In this document: piece after piece, positions 5,761-12,076 of the stretch | Numbering within the stretch: the stretch's first letter is position 1 | Layout: each line of letters opens with the position of its first letter | DNA from: a virus | DNA length: 29,450 nt | Direction: 5' to 3' (one strand) | Virus record (IMG/VR): IMGVR_UViG_3300031576_001300 | Location: 1 to 29,450 of that record | The notes under the pieces: generated by a model | The model's database searches: none | The model's input: only the letters and a program-made list of their open reading frames with translations | Told to the model about the DNA's origin: nothing | Translations under genes and position numbers: made by a program

Positions 5761-7612
5761 ACGCAACGCTTGGCGTTTGCCTGAGGCCTTCACGGTGTCC
5801 GAATGGGCGGACCATCATCGGGTCTTGGATCCCATGATCTCGGCCGAACCCGGACGGTGGATCACCGATAGAACGCCGTATCTGCGCGGCGTCATGGACG
5901 CTTTCATCGACCCCGAGGTTGAGGAAATAACGCTCATGATGTCGGCACAAGTCGGCAAAACAGAATCGGAGTTAAATTTCATTGGCTACTGCATCGATCA
6001 GGATCCGGGCCCGCTTCTTTATGTCTCGACCCGCGCAGACGACGCCGAGAGCGTCAATGTCAAACGCGTCCAACCGATGATTCGGTTGTCCGACGCTTTA
6101 AAACGGCACATGACAAGCCGTGATGACAATTTCAAAAAAGAAGAAATAACCCTCGACCGCATGATCGTTTATTTTTGCGGGGCAAACTCTCCAGCTGCGC
6201 TTGCCTCAAAACCAATTCGATATCTCGTTATGGACGAGGTCGACAAATACCCAAAATTTTCAGGCCGGGAAGCAGACCCTATTAAGCTTGCGCGTGAGCG
6301 TACAAATACTTTCTGGAACCGAAAAATTATAAAGTCCTCAACGCCGACCACGCGACAAGGCTATATCTCCCGCGAATTCGAAGAAAGCGACGGTCGGCGT
6401 TTTTTCGTCCCTTGTCCTTATTGCGGCGAATACCAAGTCCTGGCCTTCGGGCAAATCAAATTCCCCGCAGAAGAAAGACACCCTCAAAAAATAAGAGACA
6501 AGCGTCTTGCCTGGTATGAATGCGTCTTGTGCAAAGAAAAGATCGATGACGTTCAAAAACACCGGATGCTTCTAAAAGGCGCTTGGCTTCAAAAAAGCCA
6601 ATCGATTAATAAAAACGGAAAAGTTTCAGGTGAGCGTATGGTCACGCGAAAGATCGGTTTTTGGATCAACGCGATCTATTCGCCTTGGAAGACCTTTTCG
6701 GATATCGCGGCTGAATTCTTGGACTGCGAAGGCCGCCCCGAGCTTCTCATGAATTTCGTCAATTCATGGCTTGCCGAAGTCTGGGAAGAAAAAGCACTCG
6801 AAACCTCCGAAAAAAGAATTTTAAATTTAAGAGTTGATTACACGCCGATGTCTATCCCGGCCGCGGCGGTTGTTCTCACAGCCGGTGTCGACGTCCAGAA
6901 AGATCACTTTTACTACACGATCCGGGCCTGGGGCGCTTATGAGGAGTCGTGGCTTATCAGAGCGCTTCGCGTGGAAGATTGGGAAGAGCTTATCACCGAT
7001 ATTTTCTTAACCGAATATTCGGGAGAGGACGGCTACAAAGCTTATGTGCGTCTTGCGTGTATCGACTCGGGCTTCAGAACGGATGAAGTTTACGAGGTAT
7101 GCCGAAAATGGCGCGAGCGCGCCCGCGCGACAAAGGGCGTCGACCGGCTAAACGGTGCGCCGTATCTTGTTTCAAAAATAGACCGTAATCCCCGCACCGG
7201 CCAGGTTATCCCCGAAGGCCTTTCTTTATTCCGCGTCGACACAACTCTTTTTAAAGATAAAATCTCACGCCTGATAAACGCGCAAAGAGAAGACCGTAGC
7301 CAGTGGCACGTTTTTAAAGACGTCTCGGACGCTTATGTGAAACAAATGTGCTCCGAGCATAAAGTGATCGTCCGAAATAAGCGAAAAGGCCAAGTCTGGG
7401 AAGAGTGGCAGCTGAAAGGCTCGGCCACGCCGAATCACTTCTGGGACTGCGAAGTAAACGCGCTTGTCGCATCAGATATGCTTCGCATCCGGTCCTTAAA
7501 GCCCATCGACATCGAAAAAATTAAGGCCGCACAAAAGAAGGAACGCACGTCGTCTCAAGATGAGCCTAGCAACTGGAATCTTGGCAATACGTCCGGGTGG
7601 TTTCAAAGATGA
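5711..7612 (+). CDS. terL: Terminase large subunit, GpA family
   Basis: A 633-residue packaging motor, the normal length for lambda GpA. Walker A is SAQVGKT (78-84), Walker B LVMDE (172-176). A four-Cys zinc site C235-x2-C238 ... C271-x2-C274 is present, as in other GpA proteins. The nuclease part begins with AGVDVQKD (391-398), whose Asp residues would hold metal for cos cutting. ATP hydrolysis drives DNA into the prohead through the portal. Two starts are possible, ATG 5711 and ATG 5726 (MNETKPAW), each with a purine-rich site. It ends in an ATGA overlap with the next gene. Confidence 0.97.
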   Translation: MGASVMNETKPAWSSLERNAWRLPEAFTVSEWADHHRVLDPMISAEPGRWITDRTPYLRGVMDAFIDPEVEEITLMMSAQVGKTESELNFIGYCIDQDPGPLLYVSTRADDAESVNVKRVQPMIRLSDALKRHMTSRDDNFKKEEITLDRMIVYFCGANSPAALASKPIRYLVMDEVDKYPKFSGREADPIKLARERTNTFWNRKIIKSSTPTTRQGYISREFEESDGRRFFVPCPYCGEYQVLAFGQIKFPAEERHPQKIRDKRLAWYECVLCKEKIDDVQKHRMLLKGAWLQKSQSINKNGKVSGERMVTRKIGFWINAIYSPWKTFSDIAAEFLDCEGRPELLMNFVNSWLAEVWEEKALETSEKRILNLRVDYTPMSIPAAAVVLTAGVDVQKDHFYYTIRAWGAYEESWLIRALRVEDWEELITDIFLTEYSGEDGYKAYVRLACIDSGFRTDEVYEVCRKWRERARATKGVDRLNGAPYLVSKIDRNPRTGQVIPEGLSLFRVDTTLFKDKISRLINAQREDRSQWHVFKDVSDAYVKQMCSEHKVIVRNKRKGQVWEEWQLKGSATPNHFWDCEVNALVASDMLRIRSLKPIDIEKIKAAQKKERTSSQDEPSNWNLGNTSGWFQR

Positions 7613-7848
7613 CGGGCTGGCTCGGAGACGATAAGAATTGGTTCCCACCGGCGCAACAAAAAATCCAAAAAAAGTCTGAAGCAGTCAAGAAAGAACCTGA
7701 AAACGAATACGCGGTGTTTTACGTTCCGATTCGGTGCCCGAATAAAAAGTGCGGGTCAAAAGACATAAAGTGTTATACCTCGTCGCCGCCAACGCGATAT
7801 CACATCTGCCGCGAGTGCGGCCTTCGCTTTAAATCCATCGAACAATGA
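7609..7848 (+). CDS. Small zinc-ribbon protein
   Basis: A 79-residue protein whose C-terminal half is a zinc ribbon: C43-x4-C48 and C67-x2-C70 (RCPNKKC ... HICRECG). The N-terminal half is polar and likely unstructured. I chose ATG 7609 because it overlaps the terminase TGA (ATGA); the longer GTG start at 7597 is possible. Zinc ribbons of this kind occur in phage transcription or translation regulators such as the Mu Com group, but overall similarity is not visible. It is first in a run of small genes lying between terminase and gpW. Confidence 0.65.
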   Translation: MTGWLGDDKNWFPPAQQKIQKKSEAVKKEPENEYAVFYVPIRCPNKKCGSKDIKCYTSSPPTRYHICRECGLRFKSIEQ

Positions 7849-7898
7849 GTGCTTTTGCCTTCTTAACAAAGGCGTCCTTTTTAGGCCGAAATGACTTG

Positions 7899-7915
7899 AT
7901 AACTACAACCGTTAT
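7899..7915. promoter_or_regulatory. Imperfect palindrome ATAAC-N7-GTTAT
   Basis: Five-base arms in the non-coding space before the gene at 7968. Its core ACTACAAC is also found in the palindrome at 10005-10021, so both may be sites for one regulator. No clear promoter is seen next to it. Confidence 0.25.
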
Positions 7916-7967
7916 GGCACCCTCCCACCAAGATGAAAAACGAAATAAAAAAGGGAGGAAATTAAAA

Positions 7968-8189
7968 ATGAAAACGGCAAAAAAGGTCACGGAAACGATG
8001 GTCAAAAACGCGTTTAAGCGTTGTCCGCTTTTCGATACCGAGCAAAAAGCGCGAGCTTTCTCGGCGGGTTACGTCGACAAGGTTTGGATCCTTAAAGGAT
8101 CTGGCCGCTATCGCGGATTTTACATTGTCGCGGATTCCAAAAACGCCGCGATTCTAAACGGTCACGGTTTTATGGGAGGCGAAAATTAA
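7968..8189 (+). CDS. Hypothetical protein, 73 residues
   Basis: Start chosen at ATG 7968 because of a strong GGGAGG nine bases upstream; the frame is open back to ATG 7845, which overlaps the previous stop, but those 41 residues look like untranslated leader. The protein is basic at the N-terminus, then has a beta-rich part (DKVWILKGSGRYRGFYIVAD) ending in a Gly-rich tail. I do not recognise it. It is the first of a tightly packed run of four to five small genes. Confidence 0.6.
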   Translation: MKTAKKVTETMVKNAFKRCPLFDTEQKARAFSAGYVDKVWILKGSGRYRGFYIVADSKNAAILNGHGFMGGEN

Positions 8190-8447
8190 ATGACTGCACA
8201 AGGCATGATCAACGAAAAAATGAAATCAAGCCGTGAAATGACAAGAAAACTCAACGAAGCCCGTGCTTCGATTCAAAGGTCGTCTGATTATCTGGACAAG
8301 GAGTGGATCAAAAACGCGGAAGGAATCACGGCACTTAAACCGATCTCGACTTGGGCGGACGTGGGCGATATGGGAAGGGTTCTCGAGCTTTTAAAAGACC
8401 TCGAAAATGTCCTTTCTGATCGAGCAAAACAAAGAGGTGAAAAATGA
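8190..8447 (+). CDS. Hypothetical helical protein, 85 residues
   Basis: Begins directly after the preceding stop codon, with GGGAGG ten bases before the ATG. It is mostly helical and charged (INEKMKSSREMTRKLNEAR; VLELLKDLENVLSDRAKQR), suggesting a coiled-coil or protein-binding role. Its TGA overlaps the start of the SpoVG-like gene (ATGA), so the two are translationally coupled and possibly act together. Family not recognised. Confidence 0.65.
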   Translation: MTAQGMINEKMKSSREMTRKLNEARASIQRSSDYLDKEWIKNAEGITALKPISTWADVGDMGRVLELLKDLENVLSDRAKQRGEK

Positions 8448-8704
8448 CGAACATCGAAGTGGTTGATATTCGGAAAATTATAGGCGACGGAAACTTGAAG
8501 GCTTTCGCGGACGTGAAATTCTCAGACACGATCATCGTGAAGGGCTTCAACGTCCTGATGGGAAAACACGGTGTTTTCGTCGCGATGCCGCGCAAGGCGT
8601 CTAAGGATGGCCGGTGGCTCGATGTCCTGACGCCAGTGAATGACAAAGTTAAAACCCAGATCGAGACAAAAATTCTCGAGGCCTATGAAAAAGAGGGGGC
8701 ATAA
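8444..8704 (+). CDS. spoVG: SpoVG-family nucleic-acid-binding protein
   Basis: An 86-residue match over its whole length to SpoVG: VVDIRKIIGDGNLKAFADV, then IIVKGFNVL, the hallmark GVFVAMPRK, DGRWLDVLTPVN and a C-terminal helix ending in LEAYE. Cellular SpoVG is a small site-specific DNA- and RNA-binding dimer that changes expression of many genes in Bacillus, Staphylococcus and Borrelia. The phage copy, without the usual chromosomal neighbours, probably regulates transcription or translation. The start has AGAGGTG five bases upstream and overlaps the previous stop. It is the most recognisable gene of the terminase-gpW insertion. Confidence 0.9.
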   Translation: MTNIEVVDIRKIIGDGNLKAFADVKFSDTIIVKGFNVLMGKHGVFVAMPRKASKDGRWLDVLTPVNDKVKTQIETKILEAYEKEGA

Positions 8705-8707
8705 ATC

Positions 8708-8854
8708 ATGGAACTCAAATGGCGCGTGGTTTGTGTGGTTGCAATTGGGCAGACGTGCGAAAGAGATATCGATGACTTGGCAGACCTGACAAAAGTCATT
8801 GATACGCTTCCGGCTTTACCGATATCCGTTCATATTTTTGCAATCGGCGTATAG
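8708..8854 (+). CDS. Hypothetical protein, 48 residues
   Basis: A short frame with GAGGGG nine bases before the ATG, lying three bases after the SpoVG-like stop and ending directly before the next ATG. The protein has a beta-type hydrophobic start (WRVVCVVAIG), an acidic helix (DIDDLADLTKVIDTL) and a hydrophobic end. Tight spacing and a good ribosome site support it. No family recognised. Confidence 0.55.
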   Translation: MELKWRVVCVVAIGQTCERDIDDLADLTKVIDTLPALPISVHIFAIGV

Positions 8855-9223
8855 ATGAAATACGTTCACCCGGATCACAACGTTGTGATAAACGCCCAGG
8901 GCGGTTATGCGGTCCTCGAGCGTTTAGGATTTAAACCTGAAAACCAAAAGGAGGATGAAATGGCAAAGAAGAAAAAAGCCGCATTGAAAAAGGCGGAGAA
9001 ACCGGCCTCGAAGACCGCGGCGGCGAAAACCGAAAAGGCCGAAGTCTCGGGACAGAGCCGAAACGAGCTCATGCTCGAAGTAAAGTCGCGCGGGATCAAA
9101 AACTTTCGCGTGATGAATAAGGCCGAGCTTGTAGAGATCGTCGCCGGTGTGACACCCGAACGCCTCAAGGAAATCGAGGAAGAGGCGGTCGCTCGCTGGA
9201 AGTCCGGCTGGTCGAAGAAATAA
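8855..9223 (+). CDS. Lys/Ala-rich protein with Rho-N/SAP-like C-terminal motif
   Basis: A 122-residue protein in three parts: an N-terminal segment (MKYVHPDHNVVINAQGGYAV), a Lys/Ala-rich low-complexity linker (about 36-65), and a helical motif RNELMLEVKSRGIKNFRVMN followed by KAELVEIV, resembling the Rho N-terminal or SAP helix-extended-helix motif that binds nucleic acid. The first ATG follows the preceding stop without a good ribosome site. An internal ATG at 8960 has AAGGAGG five bases upstream, so an 87-residue form beginning MAKKKK is likely made as well or instead. A DNA- or RNA-binding role is inferred from the motif and basic linker. Confidence 0.6.
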   Translation: MKYVHPDHNVVINAQGGYAVLERLGFKPENQKEDEMAKKKKAALKKAEKPASKTAAAKTEKAEVSGQSRNELMLEVKSRGIKNFRVMNKAELVEIVAGVTPERLKEIEEEAVARWKSGWSKK

Positions 9224-9300
9224 GCGGAGTGGCCGGGGTCGAAAAAGGGCCCCGGTTAACGCACAGGCTCGGTCACAAGTCCGGGCGAAAAGGGGGAAGT

Positions 9301-9471
9301 ATGAAACTCGGTCTTTTGGAAGAAATGCCCGCCATACGCGTGGCGCTGGGCTTGAATCAAGCGCTCCGCGACAAGCTTGCGGCCGCAAAGAGGAATTTAA
9401 GAAGGCTTAAGCGATGCGAGGCTACTCGAGAAGCTCGGCTGGTTTCACGCGCAGGACCTTGGCAATCTTAA
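9301..9471 (+). CDS. Small basic protein overlapping the XRE gene tail to tail
   Basis: A 56-residue frame with AGGGGG before ATG 9301; the frame stays open upstream to GTG 9229. The N-terminal half is helical (LGLLEEMPAIRVALGLNQAL), the rest basic. From 9422 on it overlaps the convergent XRE gene, and this last part looks unlike a normal protein end. Insertion of the XRE unit may have cut off an older 3' end. Function unknown. Confidence 0.4.
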   Translation: MKLGLLEEMPAIRVALGLNQALRDKLAAAKRNLRRLKRCEATREARLVSRAGPWQS

Positions 9472-9646
9472 AAAGGGTCGCAAGCGACGGCGTGTCTTTC
9501 TGCAAGGGAAGCTCAAGGCGTTGGTAAAAGTTAAGCGAAAGGTCGGCAAGTTCGGCAACCTTTTCTTGGGTGAGCTCGGCTTTTATTCGGTACTTGCGTA
9601 TGTTCTTAGCGACGATGCGCTTAATAATCTGGTCGTCTTTAGTCAT
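9422..9646 (-). CDS. XRE-family regulator of an accessory unit
   Basis: A single-domain HTH protein of 74 residues: LTQEKVAELADLSLNFYQRL is the recognition unit, then SLATLFKIAKVLRVKPAELL. The frame is open to ATG 9682, but I prefer ATG 9646 (MTKDDQII): the longer N-terminus is not HTH-like and overlaps a pair of direct repeats that look like operators. It is the only - strand gene between 1.6 and 28.9 kb and points away from the gene at 9731. This is the layout of a lysogenically expressed extra unit placed inside a late operon. Confidence 0.75.
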   Translation of the reverse strand: MTKDDQIIKRIVAKNIRKYRIKAELTQEKVAELADLSLNFYQRLELPLQKDTPSLATLFKIAKVLRVKPAELLE

Positions 9647-9659
9647 GATGCTATTAGAG

Positions 9660-9688
9660 CAAACATACGCTAAAACAAACATTTGCTA
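9660..9688. promoter_or_regulatory. Direct-repeat operator candidate of the XRE unit
   Basis: CAAACAT-two bases-GCTA occurs at 9660-9672 and 9676-9688, eleven of thirteen bases identical with a 16-base period, in the gap between the divergent genes. The outer ends also form AGCAAA/TTTGCT. A tandem HTH-protein site is the simplest reading. No consensus promoter is clear. Confidence 0.45.
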
Positions 9689-9730
9689 TAAAGTCATTAT
9701 CTTTCACGTATACTTATAGGGGAGGCCTGT

Positions 9731-10000
9731 ATGGATTACCAAATAACGGCGTATTTAAAGAACGGCCAGTCGCGTCAAACGTCCTATGAAAAGCTTCTGG
9801 ATTCGCTCGGGATCCGGGAGGAGTATTTTCTGGCTGAACCTCTAACGATGGGAACGCAAAGCCAAGCCTGCTATGTGGCCATTCTTTTAAAGAGTCAAAT
9901 CAAGGACATTGCGAAGGTGATTATTCACGATGCGAACGGTAATCAGGTAGGCGCTTTTGGGCTCTTAAGCGACCTTTTGGACGAAAAAGACCCAAAATAA
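9731..10000 (+). CDS. Hypothetical protein of the XRE unit, 89 residues
   Basis: A good start with GGGGAGG five bases before ATG. It has an N-terminal beta hairpin (MDYQITAYLKNGQSRQTSY), a helix, and a beta-rich middle (ACYVAILLKSQIKDIAKVII) followed by a DANGNQVG turn and an acidic end. No family recognised. It diverges from the XRE gene, shares its control region, and is followed by a strong terminator at 10060-10088, so it seems to be an independent two-gene unit. Confidence 0.6.
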   Translation: MDYQITAYLKNGQSRQTSYEKLLDSLGIREEYFLAEPLTMGTQSQACYVAILLKSQIKDIAKVIIHDANGNQVGAFGLLSDLLDEKDPK

Positions 10001-10004
10001 GTCG

Positions 10005-10021
10005 TTACTACAACGTAGTAA
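10005..10021. promoter_or_regulatory. Palindrome TTACTAC-AAC-GTAGTAA
   Basis: A perfect 7-bp inverted repeat with a three-base centre, four bases after the stop of the previous gene. At 17 bp it has the size of an HTH-protein operator. It shares ACTACAAC with the site at 7899-7915. It could also be the foot of a small RNA hairpin. Confidence 0.4.
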
Positions 10022-10059
10022 AGACCCCCTTTTAAAAAATCAAAACGCCGTTAAGATAG

Positions 10060-10088
10060 AGCTTGGGTAACCCCCAAGCTGTTTTTTT
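10060..10088 (+). terminator. Rho-independent terminator
   Basis: AGCTTGGG (10060-10067), five-base loop, CCCAAGCT (10073-10080), G, then seven T. The stem is perfect. It would end the transcript of the gene at 9731 and any read-through from the terminase genes, so the head genes need antitermination or their own promoter. Confidence 0.88.
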
Positions 10089-10091
10089 AAA

Positions 10092-10219
10092 TCGTCGGCC
10101 TCATGAACCGGCGATCCTGACAACTGAATAAATAGTCCTTTCGCGAAGGGCAAGAGAAACACGAGACCTAAGAAGGCTCGTGTTCTCTTGCCTTTTTTAT
10201 TTGGTTGTCAGGAAACCAA
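10092..10219 (+). ncRNA. Candidate structured RNA or leader element before gpW
   Basis: Non-coding, and it folds on paper into several abutting stems: a 7-bp hairpin (10092-10098 with 10108-10114); immediately beside it an 18-bp outer stem (10115-10132 with 10196-10213) with two adjacent G-U pairs; inside that a 4-bp hairpin (10137-10140 with 10146-10149) and a long terminator-like hairpin (10149-10192). The three G-U pairs would be A-C mismatches in the opposite strand, so the RNA is + strand. An alternative 6-bp hairpin (10201-10206 with 10214-10219) excludes the outer stem and touches the gpW ribosome site. No known RNA class recognised. Confidence 0.5.
10149..10198 (+). terminator. Strong terminator-like hairpin with T6
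   Basis: A 16-bp stem with one bulged A: GGCAAGAG onward from 10149 to 10165, eleven-base loop, 10177-10192, then six T (10193-10198). It lies 34 bases before the gpW start. Three of its T residues also take part in the larger outer stem described for the structured RNA, so termination and that stem compete. Confidence 0.75.
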
Positions 10220-10232
10220 GGAGAGCCAGGCC

Positions 10233-10451
10233 GTGGCGGTAACAGTCCAAACGATGCTCGACAACGTGGAAGCGGCGATCAACGCGCGTCTAACCGGCGG
10301 CGCGGTTCAGTCGTACACGATTGGAGGTCGGAATATTCAGTATTGCTCTCTAAAAGAGCTTTACGACATCCGCACCTTGCTACGACGCGAGCTGAATTCC
10401 TCCACGCCTGGCTCGTCCACCAATTACGCGAAGTTTGAAAAACCGACATGA
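10233..10451 (+). CDS. Head-tail joining protein, gpW family
   Basis: A 72-residue protein with the gpW pattern: a helix (MLDNVEAAINARLTGGAVQS), a beta hairpin (YTIGGRNIQYCS) and a second helix (LKELYDIRTLLRREL). Lambda gpW closes the portal channel after packaging and makes the site for the next joining protein. I chose GTG 10233, with AAGGAG nine bases upstream; the frame is open to 10188, but that would include the terminator hairpin. It lies directly before the portal gene, as in lambda, with an ATGA overlap. Confidence 0.85.
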   Translation: MAVTVQTMLDNVEAAINARLTGGAVQSYTIGGRNIQYCSLKELYDIRTLLRRELNSSTPGSSTNYAKFEKPT

Positions 10452-12076
10452 CCAAAGAAAAAGAAAAAATCTCAATCCGTGAGCGCGTGGGAATTGGCCT
10501 CGACAAGATGATCGGCCTTTTCGCGCCAAAGGCCGCGTATCGCCGGATGGTGTATCGCCGCGCGGGAGAGATCATGGCGGCTGGCTTTTACAAAGGGGCG
10601 GGGTATGACCGTCTGAAAGGCTCTTGGGTTCCCGGCCGTGGATCAGCGGATCAGAACCTTTTGCTAGACCTTCCGATTCTTCGGGAACGAAGCCGCGACT
10701 TAAACGCAAACGACCCTCGCGCCTCAGGTATTACAAAAACGCTCGTCAATAACACGGTCGGCACCGGCATTCGTCTTCAGTCACGAATCAGCGCGGAAGA
10801 TCTAGGTATTACGGATGAGGCGGCCCATAAGCTTCAAGACGAGTGCGAAAAAGTTTGGGAGAAGTGGTGCGGTTGGGCCGATGCGTCAAACCGCATGGAT
10901 TTTTATGAAATCCAGCGCCTCATTGACCGCCAGATCTTGGAATGCGGCGAAGCGCTCTTTATTCCGGTCATGCTCACGGATGCGAGCCGCCCGTATTCTT
11001 TGGCACTCGACATTATTGAGCCCGACCGCTTGCGGACGCCTTTTGCGTTTGTCGGGGACCGGAATGTCCGAGCGGGTGTGAAGGTCGGGGAGCGCGGCGA
11101 GCCGCTTTCTTATTTCATTTCGAAAAAGCATCCCGGGGATTTTCTTTATGGTGGTGGCTCCTACGATTTTGCGTATACGGAGATTCCAGCATTTAACGCT
11201 CAAGGCCGAAAAAACCTTATCCATATCTACGAAGTTGAGCGGCCAGGCCAAACACGCGGCATTCCTTTTTTCGCGCCGGTCCTTGATTACTTTAAGCACT
11301 TAGTCGATTACGAAGAGGCCGAGCTCGTCGCCGCGCGTATTTCGGCCTGTTACGCTCTCATCATCGAAACCGAGAATTCGGCAAGTGCATCAATCGCTGC
11401 ATCTGACGAAACCAACTTAAATAACCAACGCTTGGAAAAGCTTGAACCGGGCATGATTAAACGAACTCAGCCCGGTGAAGAGGTTAAATCCTTTAACCCC
11501 GCGCGGCCTTCTGGAAATTTTGACCCCTTTGTTTTTTCGATTCTTCGCGCGATCTGCGCCGGCCTTAACCTTCCTTACGAGATTGTTTCAAAGGATTTCT
11601 CGAAAACGAATTATTCAAGCGCACGTGCCGCACTTTTACAAGCCTATCGGTATTTCAAACAGCGGCAAGTATCGCTTTCGAATAAGCTTTGCCAGCCGGT
11701 TTACGAAATGCTCCTTGAGGAAGCGTATCTTCGTGGCGAGCTTGCGGTACCGGATTACTACGCGCGGCGCTACGACTACAACAAAGCGCGGTGGATAACA
11801 CCTGGCTGGCAATGGGTGGATCCCTTGAAAGAAGCCCAAGCCGCCGAGCTTTCGATCAATAACGGCATTTCAACCCTAGCCGATGAATGCGCCTCACGTG
11901 GGGACGATTGGGAAGAAAAGATCGAGCAAAGAGCGCGTGAAGCCCGAAAGATTCAAGACCTCGAAAAGAAATACGGTGTCAGGATCGTCGGCCAGGACGC
12001 GAAAACGTCATCGAAAAATTCCAACAACTCCGACCCAAACGACCCGAATAACCCTAACCAAGAAGGCGGCGACTAA
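10448..12076 (+). CDS. Portal protein, lambda gpB family
   Basis: A 542-residue protein of the lambda-type portal family. Typical segments are RERSRDLNANDPRASGITKT, then NNTVGTGI near the N-terminus, DIIEPDRL, and GLNLPYEIVSKDFSKTNYSS, the best-conserved family stretch, followed by SARAALLQAYRYF. It forms the dodecameric ring at one vertex through which DNA enters. The C-terminal 35 residues are polar and rich in Asn, Asp and Pro, probably disordered. In lambda the portal is trimmed by the C protease, whose homologue is the next gene, one base after this stop. Confidence 0.95.
   Translation: MTKEKEKISIRERVGIGLDKMIGLFAPKAAYRRMVYRRAGEIMAAGFYKGAGYDRLKGSWVPGRGSADQNLLLDLPILRERSRDLNANDPRASGITKTLVNNTVGTGIRLQSRISAEDLGITDEAAHKLQDECEKVWEKWCGWADASNRMDFYEIQRLIDRQILECGEALFIPVMLTDASRPYSLALDIIEPDRLRTPFAFVGDRNVRAGVKVGERGEPLSYFISKKHPGDFLYGGGSYDFAYTEIPAFNAQGRKNLIHIYEVERPGQTRGIPFFAPVLDYFKHLVDYEEAELVAARISACYALIIETENSASASIAASDETNLNNQRLEKLEPGMIKRTQPGEEVKSFNPARPSGNFDPFVFSILRAICAGLNLPYEIVSKDFSKTNYSSARAALLQAYRYFKQRQVSLSNKLCQPVYEMLLEEAYLRGELAVPDYYARRYDYNKARWITPGWQWVDPLKEAQAAELSINNGISTLADECASRGDDWEEKIEQRAREARKIQDLEKKYGVRIVGQDAKTSSKNSNNSDPNDPNNPNQEGGD

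Noticed and set aside
7845-7967. Longer start of the gene at 7968, overlapping the zinc-ribbon stop
   Set aside because: No ribosome site of its own beyond coupling, while ATG 7968 has a strong GGGAGG; the extra residues do not look like protein.
9233-9255. CCGGGG/CCCCGG hairpin after the gene ending at 9223 as a terminator
   Set aside because: Six-base stem with an 11-base loop and no T run; perhaps a minor mRNA structure.
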